The notes below the pieces were generated by a model. The model was given only the letters and a program-made list of their open reading frames with translations. It did no database searches and had not been told where the DNA came from. Of a stretch of 64,000 nt of DNA, positions 47,901 through 57,486 are shown one piece after another. The stretch is from Crotalaria pallida. Its lineage: Eukaryota > Streptophyta > Magnoliopsida > Fabales > Fabaceae. Position numbers and translations under genes: made by a program. The stretch is from assembly GCA_037953625.1 (NCBI GenBank), contig CM075651.1, positions 136,738,501-136,802,500 on the forward strand, written 5' to 3'. Every line of letters starts with the position of its first letter. Position 1 is the first letter of the stretch.

Positions 47901-50024
47901 CCGGTTCTCTCCAGCCCTCTGCAGGGGGAGAGTCTTTTCATTTATCTTTCTGTTGGTGACTCCGCCCTCAGCTCGGTGTTGGTCCGAGATGAGGGCCGAA
48001 CTGAGTTCCCTATTTACTTCATTAGCCGAGCTCTGCAAGGTCCCGAGCTCCGGTATTCCAAGATTGAGAAATTTGCATTTTGTCTGATCCTGGCTGCACG
48101 GCGACTACGACAATATTTCCAAAGCCATCCCATTGTCGTAAGGACCGCCCAGCCCATTAAACAAGTTCTGCAGAAGCCTGACCTCGCTGGGAGAATGATG
48201 GCGTGGGCAATCGAACTGTCCGAGTTCGACATCTCCTACGAACCGAGGAAAGCAATCAAGTCACAAGCATTGGCAGATTTTGTGTTCGAGTTCACAGAGC
48301 CCCACCAAAGCTCTAGCTCGGACACTTGGGTGATATATGTTGATGGCTCAAGCAATCAAAAGGGAGCAGGTGCTGGTGTTATTTTGGAAAATGCGGAAGG
48401 TCTCAGCATCGAATATTCCCTGAAATTCGAGTTCTTAACCTCGAATAATCAGGCTGAGTATGAAGCAGTCATTGTTGGCCTCCGCATGGCTAAGGAGCTC
48501 GGCGCAACTGAAGTTCAAATTATGAGCGACTCCCAGTTGGTGGTTTCCCAAGTCATCAGAGACTACCAAGCAAAAGAACCCATCCTGCAGAGGTACCTTG
48601 ACAAAGTTAAATCCCTGGCTCTTGATTTTGCAAGATTTTCTATCACCCATATCCCCCGCTGTTCAAACTCCCCAGCCGATGTGTTTTCCAAGCTGGCGAG
48701 CACAAAAGGTGTAGGGAACAACAAAAGCCTCATCCAAGAACAAATCTCGGCCCCGAGTGTGGTTATGGTTGTTTCCGTATCGCCGAACTGGATGCATCCG
48801 ATAAGGTCTTACCTCGAACACGGAATACTCCCAGTCGATCTGAAGGAGGCAAAGAAACTTAACAGAAAGGCGGCTGAGTATGTTATTATTGATGGAATCC
48901 TTTATAGAAGAGGAATATCCTCCCCACTCCTCCGATGTCTCACCTCCGAGGAAGCTCAAGAAACCTTGAACGAGGTTCACGGAGGACTGGGGAGCCACCA
49001 TGTTGGAGGCAAGTCCTTGGCAAGAAAGGTATTGAGGGATGGATACTTCTGGCCGACCCTGGTGACAGATTCTATCGACCATGTCAGAAAATGTCCTCAG
49101 TGCCAATTTTTCAGCGACGTGTATCAGAAACCCTCCGAGGAACTCCACTCTCTAGCTTCCCCCTGGCCTTTCAGTATGTGGGGAATGGACATTGTGGGAC
49201 AGTTCCCAACAGCTCCAGGTCAGTTGAAGTTCATTGTGGTAGCAATAGATTACTTCACCAAATGGATTGAGGCTGAACCATTAGCAACCATCACTTCGGC
49301 AAGAATCCAGAAATTTTTTCTGAAACAAGTCATTTCTCGTTCTGGACTCTCACTCACACTAATCACTGACAACGGTAGCCAGTTCGCTGCCAACAACTTC
49401 CATATATTGGCTGAAAATCTCGGAGTCTCCCATCGGTTCTCCTCGGTCGAGCATCCCTAGACTAACGGGCAAGCCGAGGCTGCCAACCGAGCTATTGTTC
49501 ATGGCCTCAAGAAGAGAATAACACAGGCCAAAGGAGTATGGGCCGATCTACTACCTGAGGTCCTTTGGTCTATCAGGACCACGGTACAGACCTCAACAGG
49601 AGAGACCCCCTTTAGACTCACCTATGGTCTTGATGCGGTCATCCCCATCGAACGAAGGATTCACACCTTCCGAATGAGGGACAGGCCCGAGGAAGACAAT
49701 GAAAATTTGATCAAAGAAAATTTGGTACTAGTCGAAGAGATCCGAGAAGCCGCCTCTGTTCGGGAGAAGAAAGCGAAGGAAAGGCAAGCCAAGCAGTACA
49801 ACAAAACAGTGCAACCCAGGTCCTTCGAGGTCGGAGATCTTGTACTCCGAAGAGCTGACATCGGTCTTAAGAACCAAAGAGATGAGAAATTTGCTCAGAA
49901 TTGGGAAGGCCCCTACAGAGTCGTTTCAAAAACATACTCTGGGGCATACAATCTAGAGACCCTTGAAGGAGCCGAGCTCAAAAATTCCTGGAACGTTGCA
50001 AAACTGAGAACCTACTTCAGTTAG
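44957..50024 (+). pseudogene. gag-pol of Tat Ty3/gypsy element, inactivated
   Basis: A single reading frame originally covered gag, protease, reverse transcriptase, RNase H and integrase. Visible parts: a retrotransposon gag domain (from about 45110), a CxFHxxxGHxTxxC knuckle near 45880, protease with DQGSSADIL near 46378, RT with LVKKANGSWRMCVDYTDLN and the YIDE box near 47525, RNase H starting IYVDGSSNQKGAGAG near 48330, an HHCC zinc finger near 48990-49110 and the integrase core with TDNGSQF near 49366. Breaks: stops at 45728-45730, 46934-46936, 47177-47179 and 49458-49460, and a frameshift at about 47535-47550 right after the RT active-site box. No chromodomain is seen, as expected for the Tat lineage. 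The start is ATG 44957 in an ACCATG context. It cannot make its own proteins. Confidence 0.9.
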
Positions 50025-51043
50025 GTTTACCTCGGATAATCATCAGCAGTCATCAACACCTCCAGCTAAAGTTTAAGTTTCATTTTAATTTCTATTAATG
50101 TTTTTACATCTACTTCCTCTAGTCATGTTCTGCTACATTGTTATATACTCATTTTTTCAATTCCCTGAAAGGCAACGTACTCACGTTTATGATTAATGAA
50201 AAAAGTACAAACTTGCCCCTACTCAAGTGCTACAGTTTTATATACGTACGTACTAGCTTCTCATTTAGCACTAGCCACCTAAATGTTGCATGGCGTTATG
50301 CACAGCCAACATCTTGTAATTAAGATCGGCTCATATGCACAGTGTACAAGAGACACCCGATAAAGTACAGCTTGCTGTGAAATGTTTTCACGTAGCTTCA
50401 CTAAGCAACCTCTTTCACATCGGGGCCGAGGGCACCCACCTCGGCTAAGGTGGGTAGATCCGAGATCCCTACCGTATGCACTTATATACAGTACCTTTAT
50501 TCAGAGGAAAACTTATAAGATTACTGCACTTACTGAGTCGTCCGATCTTATCCGAGTTATTTATACTAGATTTTAAACACCAGTGTCTTTATCATAAGTT
50601 TTCCAGGTCCGATTAAGTCTGAATACAACAAGTTAATGAAGGACTTGTATTTTCAAAAAACAGTTTTACTTGGTTATCTAAACAAAATGCAACAAGTCTC
50701 AAACACTTGCGTTTTTAACAAGTTTTCTTAGTAAACTCTCAACTAATAGCAGTTCGGATCCGAGGTCTAAAGAATAAACAGGCAACGAGTTAGTAAAATA
50801 AAACTCGCGTTTTTGCAACAAGTTAAAGAAAAAGCTTGCACAAAAACGACCTCGGACACAATGTGTATGCAACAAGTTAAAATAAAAACTTGCATCAAAA
50901 TACCAGAATGCAACAAGTTAAACTGGAATGAACTTGCATAAAAAGGAAATGTTGTACACAAAAAGCAAAATAAAGTACAATGAAATACTGTCAAGCATGT
51001 TACAAAAACATAGACAAAATACAAGCTGCCCAGCATAAGGGAC
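50025..51043. other. Spacer between pol and the antisense ORF
   Basis: It contains the conserved block 50240-50560 shared with the left element, and repeated AACAAGTT(A) motifs at 50620-50960 that recur in both orientations. No coding frame is supported. The 3' ends of the convergent pol and antisense transcripts should lie here. Confidence 0.6.
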
Positions 51044-53374
51044 TTATGCTGCTTCATCTTCAACATCGGAAAGAACAACCGTGCTCGGATTGAACTCCTC
51101 ATCCGGTTTCTCCACCAAGGGGTTGGGAATGTTCTCCTCAGGTTGGTCGAGGTCAACCTCGGCCCCATCCTTCTCATAGTCCACCATCTTCCCATCTTCA
51201 ACCCCATACCCAGCACAGGCGCCGACGACCCGAATTCGAAGCCCTTGATTCAGGTGATGAAGAATCTACTCCACGGCACTGGCAAAGATTTTACTTCCTC
51301 CCTTCTCAAAGTCGAAGTTGGCCTCGGCTGCCGCTACCTTATGCTTAAGAGCTTGAGCAGCCCTTCTCTTCAGCATTGTTCGGACCTTCTCAACCTCGGC
51401 AAGCCCTTCCTGCCGTCCAACCTCTTTAGCATCTACTTTTGCTTGGGCCAGTGCCTCTTCGTGATTTTTAAGCAGCTCCTCCATTTGTTGCTGATGATTC
51501 TCTTCTAATTCAGCCAACTTTTGATCGGCAGAATCTTTGACACTCCTTAGATCAGCAACCTCAGCCGCCATCTCAGCTCGGGCTTTCTTCTTGGCAGGCG
51601 ACACACCTTCCGCCACATCATCGGCGACCTCCGCCAACACGTTGAACATTGTGGTGGATCTTTTCAGCTGACAGGCCAGCTCCTCGGCCATTCTCCTCCA
51701 CTCTGCCTCGGACATTTTTATTAACGTCTCTTTGACCGAGGGCTTGGCAGTAGTGGTCGGCGGCCTCGGGAGAATATCAATCCCCCTCCTCGGAGCTGCC
51801 GATGAAGTAGGGGTATCTGCAACACTGACCACCTCGGTGCTTGGATTCGGAGACTGAGGTGAACGAGGGAGAACAATTACTGTAGGAAGAGTGGGTTGAG
51901 GCCGAGGAGCCGAGTCGGTAGAAGTCGTGTCGGCAGAAGCCTCGGCAGGCGCTGTTCCAGTGGAAGGGCTGTCCGACCTTTTCCTCATTCGAGCCTCCAG
52001 GGATGCTTTGAGTGCCTTGGACGACATCTCCGACCAATGTTCGTCTGAAAGCAAAAGAACAAAAGAAAAGTTAGTAAGTAAGTTGAAAGAAAATGTATAA
52101 GTGTAAGAGTAAAGTTAGCTACCAATTTTGGTTAAGACTTCGTTATCAGGACACTTCATGAAAACTCCGATATCAAGCTGAAATTTCCGAGCTCGGTACT
52201 CGGATTGGAAATGGTAAGCAGTCACTGCTTCATCGGCATCAAGCGTCGTGCCCGACCATCTCTGCGGCGTGTCGGCGTGACGAGCGAAGAATTCCTCGGA
52301 CCATTCCAAATGAAACTTCGGCCCCGTCTCGTCTCGGAACCAAGGCCGCCCTGTGCCTACATACTTGTACTTGAAAAATCTGGGCTTGAAGTGCTTCCAA
52401 GAATCCGTAAACATGCCAAAGAGCCCATAGTGACCTCGGGCCTTGGTCGAGACCCAGAGCCGACCAGTAACGCCGTCCTTATTGCTCACAAACGGGTTGT
52501 ACATCCACAGGAGGAGCCGAACTGTGCATATCAACCTTTTAGCCCCACAATACTTTTGAAACGCTCGAAGGAATGACCAAGTGTTGGGGTGAAGTTGGGA
52601 AGGGGCCAATCCGAGCTCTTCCAAAACTCTCATCTCAAAGTCGGTAAATGGCAGCGTCACGCCAATGTTGTGTATCAGGTCGGCGTAGAAAAAGAAAGAG
52701 TTGTTATCAGTTCGGCTACATATTCTGTCGTTTGCCGAGCAGGGGAGCACTTCGTAAGAGGTCCCGGTAGCATCCCCTGAGCAAGGAAGCACGACTCTCT
52801 TCACTCTAGCTAGTTTGTCCTCGAAATCCAAGCTAGACTGAACTCCTTTGGGCTCCACGTCGACCCACTGATACCGATCGACATCAGAAGGTGCTGGGTA
52901 GAGATCAGGTCGGTTGATGCACTTCCGGGGGGCCATTTTACCTGTGGAAGAACAGGGGAGCTCGACGTTAGTCCTACAGGTTACAAAAAATAACCCCCCA
53001 GAAAACCCCCTCGAAGTTGTTCCGAGGGGCGAACATCTCCCCTCTACCACAGAAACCCCCCGTTCGTACATTCTCTCTCTCTCTCTCTCCATCCTTTCAA
53101 AGTCGGCACGCTCCCTACCACCGACAAATTCGGCCCAAGCATACTGTCTTACCCATTCCCACTTCTCCTCCCAATCCCGAGGATAGACGACCTCGACGGT
53201 ATCGACCTCCAGAACTCGCCTCTCATACCGCTGCCTATACTCCCTTTGGCGACGGAGCGCCTCGTCTATCTCCGTAGAGGAGCAGGATGAGGAGGAGGAG
53301 TCGTACTCCTCCTCACTATTGCTTGATGACAGGGAGACTACCCCTGCCCATTTCCTAAACCATTTCCTACTCAT
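51044..53374 (-). pseudogene. Tat antisense ORF (aORF) with spliceosomal intron, one stop
   Basis: Plant Tat elements often carry an extra ORF opposite to gag-pol between integrase and the 3' LTR. Here it starts at ATG 53374. Exon A (52123-53374) holds a Ser/acidic N terminus and the gypsy-type domain (LAPSQLHPNTWSF; LWVSTKARGHYGLF). A 78-bp intron (52045-52122) has GTAGCT and TTTCAG ends, and joining restores frame exactly. Exon B (51044-52044) is Ser/Pro/Thr-rich, then a long charged coiled coil (about 51300-51730), then an acidic C terminus with DGAEVDLD. One in-frame TAG at 51264-51266 breaks the last 73 codons. Function is unknown. A 5' UTR intron is possible (donor AAG|GTACTG near 53630, acceptor TTTTTCAG near 53405). 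Confidence 0.85.
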
Positions 53375-53831
53375 ACTTCCCCAATCTACTTCTCTGGTTT
53401 TCTGAAAAATCAAAATAAAGACATGAATCAAAAACCCTCCATCATCCTAAAAACGCCCCCAACCCAAAGAATTCATTCCCCAAAATCAAAACCCTAAAAC
53501 CCAGAAAGAATACCCCATCCCATAAAAATAAAAACAAGAACAAAGTTACTAAACCCTCCCATGTAAACCGCAAAACAGTAAGCAGAGAAGAAGAGGGAAG
53601 AAGAAGAGAAACAGGGAGAGAAACAGTACCTTAGGAATGTAAACTTGGTGAAGAGGGCTTGCAAAGTTAATAAAATTCGCTGCTGGAGAAGACGAAGACG
53701 AAAGGTAAACAAAGAGAGAGAGAAGCGGTTGCAAAGAAGAGAGAGAGAAGCGGTTTTGCTGCAGAAGAAGGGAGGTTTCCGTATGGAAGAGAGAGTAATT
53801 GGTAGAGAGAGATTGAAAGGCGATTTTGTGT

Positions 53832-53848
53832 GAAAGAGGGGGAAGAGA
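53832..53848 (+). other. Upstream polypurine tract
   Basis: GAAAGAGGGGGAAGAGA lies immediately before the 3' terminal repeat as defined by comparison with the 5' copy. It is a plausible plus-strand primer site for the extended repeat. Confidence 0.65.
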
Positions 53849-54831
53849 AACCGTTTTCCCCCTCAATTTTGAAGTTTGGGCCTGGCCCAAAAAGCCCAAT
53901 CCAGCAGGTAGCCACACGCGCGGAGACACGTGGCGCAGAATAGCTGGAATCACGGACCTCGAGCAACGTCGTAGTAATGGCGACGCTTCGTTAGGTATGA
54001 TTTCTAACACGTGTCAGATCTGGAAAGGGCATGCGTCATTTCGGAGCAGGTGAAAGGACAGCTTTCAAACCTGCTCCGTCACAGTGAAAGGACGTCAGAG
54101 ACAGCTGGATCCAACTCTCGGCAGCTTATCGTCCGAACTCCCTAGAACCTCGGAACAAGGCTTGAATGGCCTTGACCGAGCTGGAGGACTTATGTAATGG
54201 ACTTAGGAAAAGAACCTGAACCAAGACCTCGGAGCAAGGCTCAAATAGCCTTGACCGAGCTGGGGGGCTTATGTGGTGGACTCGGCCTAGCCGAGCTCCC
54301 CATAGCCCTCACTTAGGACCTAAGGACCCCTCAGAAGGCCCTCTGTATGCTTGGCCGAGCTCAAAGCTCAACGGCCGAACAGACATCAGACACGGGCCGA
54401 TCTCAGGCTCCTACCAAGGTCCGACATCCATGTCCGACACCTCCCAGAGTCCGATACCTCCCAGAGTCCGATACCTCCCTGAGTCCGACACCTCCCAGAG
54501 TCCGATACCAAGGACAGGATGACGTGTCTCACCTTATCCACAAGGACAGCTCACCCACTCATAGCTCAGTACAGGCTGGCCCTACTTGGGCCTTAAGCAA
54601 GCCCATTAGGGCAACCAACTCCCCCCTATAAGTAGCTCCGTACTACATGGGGCTCAGGTACGTCCTCTAACCCTAATTGTCATCCTCACACACCAGTGAT
54701 TAGGGTTACTTCTTGGCTCTCTACCCTGCCATTAGAGGACTCCCATAAACATCACAGATTAACCCTAGACAGAGGCTTTCTTAAGGTCTTCTTCCCTAAC
54801 CTTGGGGGACCTCACAGTCTAGGACACCACA
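53847..54831 (+). mobile_element. 3' terminal repeat (985 bp) of Tat Ty3/gypsy element
   Basis: It matches 43954-44903 except for scattered substitutions and an expanded repeat at 54436-54510. The first few bases differ (GAAACCG here, TGCACCA in the 5' copy). It contains the canonical LTR start TGTGGTGGACTCGG at 54272, a 79-bp-spaced duplicate start at 54193, and the TATA-like CTATAAGTAG at 54626-54635. It ends ACCACA and is followed by the target-site copy GCAAT. Confidence 0.88.
54436..54510 (+). repeat. 17-bp tandem repeat expanded in the 3' LTR
   Basis: Units of CCTCCCAGAGTCCGATA occur about four times here but only twice in the 5' LTR (about 44546-44582), accounting for most of the 35-bp length difference between the LTRs. 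Confidence 0.85.
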
Positions 54832-54836
54832 GCAAT

Positions 54837-54965
54837 GCTTCGATAAATTACACTGTGAATATTAAGAAAAAAAATATAACATCATGTATCAGTACAATAC
54901 TTCGATACATTTTGCACTGTTTCAACCACAGAAAAATATTACATGCTTCGATACATTACACACTT

Positions 54966-55029
<64 letters not shown>

Positions 55030-55384
55030 TAACATCATGTAACAGTGTAATACTTCGGTACATTTTGCATTGTTTCAATCCGAGAAAGATATAACGAAAA
55101 TGTATCAGTTATTCTATAATTCAGAAAAAAAATATCACCAGGAAATATATTGTTTCAAATTAAATATCAACAAAAGATATATTGCTTCAAACTAACGCAT
55201 GATTGAGTGCAATAATTCGATACAATAAAGTGGTGCAATATTTCAAACTGGTCATGAGGAGAACGAAGTATCAACTAATACACCTTATTAATACACATGT
55301 ATGTACACATAAACTAATGCACCTATTTTATTGCACTAATTTATTGAAGGAGAAAAAATTCTACTTCACACACACTTGTACTTT

Positions 55385-55432
<48 letters not shown>

Positions 55433-55607
55433 AACTAAATTAAAAAATAATCCTTACATTTCTAAATTTTCTATTTCTTTATCAATTTTAAACAATGATT
55501 ATAACTCATATAACTTTAAAAATATTTCCAACATGCAAAATGTTTAAACTTTAATTATTGGTAAATAAAAAACTTATAACCCATGCATTGCACGGGATAA
55601 ATACTAG
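54837..55607 (+). repeat. Right part of the Helitron-like complex
   Basis: It contains repeats of CTTCGATACATTTTGCACTGTTTC, a TAA/ATA microsatellite (about 54967-55028) and a (TA)n tract (55389-55427), and ends in the hairpin plus CTAG at 55607. Frames that run through the microsatellites are not genes. Confidence 0.65.
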
Positions 55608-55653
55608 TTATAAATATATAAAGCCTTTCGCATTTTCAAAACCACGTAATAAT

Positions 55654-56199
55654 GGCATAAATACTCTTTATAATTTTGGTCATTTATCTTATTTTTAAGT
55701 TTTAATTTGGTCTTTTATCTTTAAAAAGAGTTAATTTAGTCCTTTGTGTTTCTAACTAACGTATGTTAATTTCATCCTTTTGTCATGATAGTGTTAGAAC
55801 TTCACTGGAATATATTGATTTTATCGGAATTTCCTTTTAAGATCAATAGAATCTAGACTTTGTCGCTAGAATTTGCAATTTAAAAACAAGAAAGGCAAAA
55901 ATATGAATGAAATTTTATCCCATAAAATGTGGAACAACATTGGCATTTAACCAATCAATGTATTAAACATATTGGAAAATGCAGATCTCAGCCAAAAAAT
56001 GCAGATTCTAGTAACTGGAAGAAGGAATCTTCGATAATATCATCATATATATTCCGATAAAAATCTAACATCGTTATGGCGAAAAGATGAAATTGACAAA
56101 AATTAGGAATATAGAGGATTAAATTGACTCTTTTTAAAGATATAGAACCAATTATTGAAACCTAAAAATAAAACAAAAAACCAAAAGAGTATTTAAGCC
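55654..56199. mobile_element. MULE-like element with long inverted repeats
   Basis: Ends GGCATAAATACTC and GAGTATTTAAGCC are inverted, and inside them AAAAAGAGTTAATTTAGTCC pairs with GGATTAAATTGACTCTTTTT. Flanks CGTAATAAT and TATAATAAT share seven of nine bases. No transposase frame. Confidence 0.7.
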
Positions 56200-56911
56200 T
56201 ATAATAATATAACATTGTTTCACATATTCACATCTATAAAATTTAAGGTATAGAAATACATGGTTTAATAATTATTCTTTATGTATTACCATTTTTTTTA
56301 ATGAATGTTACCGGTAATAATTTATCTAATTAAAAGTTGAAGAGTCAAAGTATTAACATATTTGTTGTTACATAGTTGTAATGTTAATATTACAACTATA
56401 GCAATTTTAGTAAGTTGCTAAAAAAAATTATAGCAATTTTAGTAAGTTAAATTTTTACCTATATTCAGGATCATGTTCAATTTTTTTCTTTAATTACAAT
56501 TGACAACTTCTTAAATAAAAACATTTCAAAAAATAAAATCGAAAACGTTGGTACAACAAATCGAACACATGAAATTGAATATAGTAACATCAACAGCTAA
56601 CCACTACCTCACAACCTTATTCATTCTGTAGTGAATAATTAAAAAATTTATAACATAAAATATGCATATTACGTTTAAAAAATCCGTTATTGGACATAAG
56701 CTTTTCACAAATATTGGGTATAGATAATGATATTGGAAATGTAAATATTTGATATATATTTTTAAAAAATTATCATTATAATTATTATTGAAATTATTAA
56801 AGTATTGAGTAAATATGGATATTTGTTGAAAAAATAATTAAATATCATTTGGAATTGAAATTGATGTGTTATTATAAACAGGAAAAAAAAAGCTTACAAG
56901 GAAATCTTATA
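56200..56911. other. AT-rich intergenic DNA
   Basis: I see no gene or clear mobile-element ends. Confidence 0.5.
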
Positions 56912-57267
56912 CTCTCTCTAATCTTAGTTATAAATCAATTTATATTTTCTAATATGCATTTATTGTTCATTCTTTTTATTTGTCATTTATTCATTTATGT
57001 AAAATAACATCCGTAAAATTTTCAATACAAATTAAGAATGTAAGATTGTAATATTTGGAAAAATTATTAGTTGGTCTTAGACCATGGTGGTCCGGACTCA
57101 TCACAACCGTTCATCATGTTAAAAAATTTTAAAAATAAATAATAAATTATGATGATTGTCCTGGACCATGAAATTCCGGACCATCTAATAATTTATCATT
57201 TATTTATATGATCAAGTTTATATGACTAATAAATAACGTTAGAGGAAGTATTAAAAGACGTAGGGAG
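56912..57267. mobile_element. MITE in the isoflavone reductase promoter, with a nested MITE
   Basis: Outer ends CTCTCTCTAATC and AGACGTAGGGAG are bordered by TA (56910-56911, 57268-57269). Inside, 57064-57192 has inverted ends built on TTATTAGxTGGTC and CATGGTCC, a second short element. The outer right end lies about 125 bp upstream of the TATA box at 57391. Confidence 0.7.
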
Positions 57268-57390
57268 TATGAATTTTTATTTTATTATCCTTGTATACAT
57301 GATTTTATTATGTCTCAATTTTGATACATATGCAAGAAATACAAATAAAAGAAAAGTATTTTGATTAAAAGTAAGTGCGTGTACCTTGCC

Positions 57391-57397
57391 TATAAAT
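57391..57397 (+). promoter_or_regulatory. TATA box of isoflavone reductase
   Basis: TATAAAT, 96 bases before the start codon, is followed by a short A/C-rich leader, a normal arrangement for a plant TATA promoter. Confidence 0.7.
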
Positions 57398-57486
57398 ACC
57401 AAGCAAACGAGGCAGTGCTCTGCACAAAGCCACAAACCCATTGCAAGGTAGCAAATCTTGTTTTGATAACAAGTTAGTTTTGTGTG

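Larger units (their letters stand above)
38276..55607 (+). mobile_element. Helitron-like repeat complex with nested insertions
   Basis: The right end is CCCATGCATTGCACGGG (55580-55596), a 7-bp hairpin with one mismatch, then ATAAATACTAG|T, matching the Helitron 3' end rule (hairpin, CTAG, T target). To the left, the segment GAGCTCCTCATGAAACGGAG...CACGTGTC recurs in degenerate form near 38276, 39370, 39820, 40310, 43255 and 43765. The block 38276-39825 is repeated at 39826-40660. No Rep/helicase frame is visible, so it is non-autonomous. The left boundary is uncertain. A MULE-like element, a copia solo LTR and a Tat retrotransposon lie inside. Confidence 0.6.

Noticed and set aside
54696..55547. 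Frames with poly-Asn and poly-Tyr/Ile runs
   Set aside because: They are translations of ATA and TA microsatellites.
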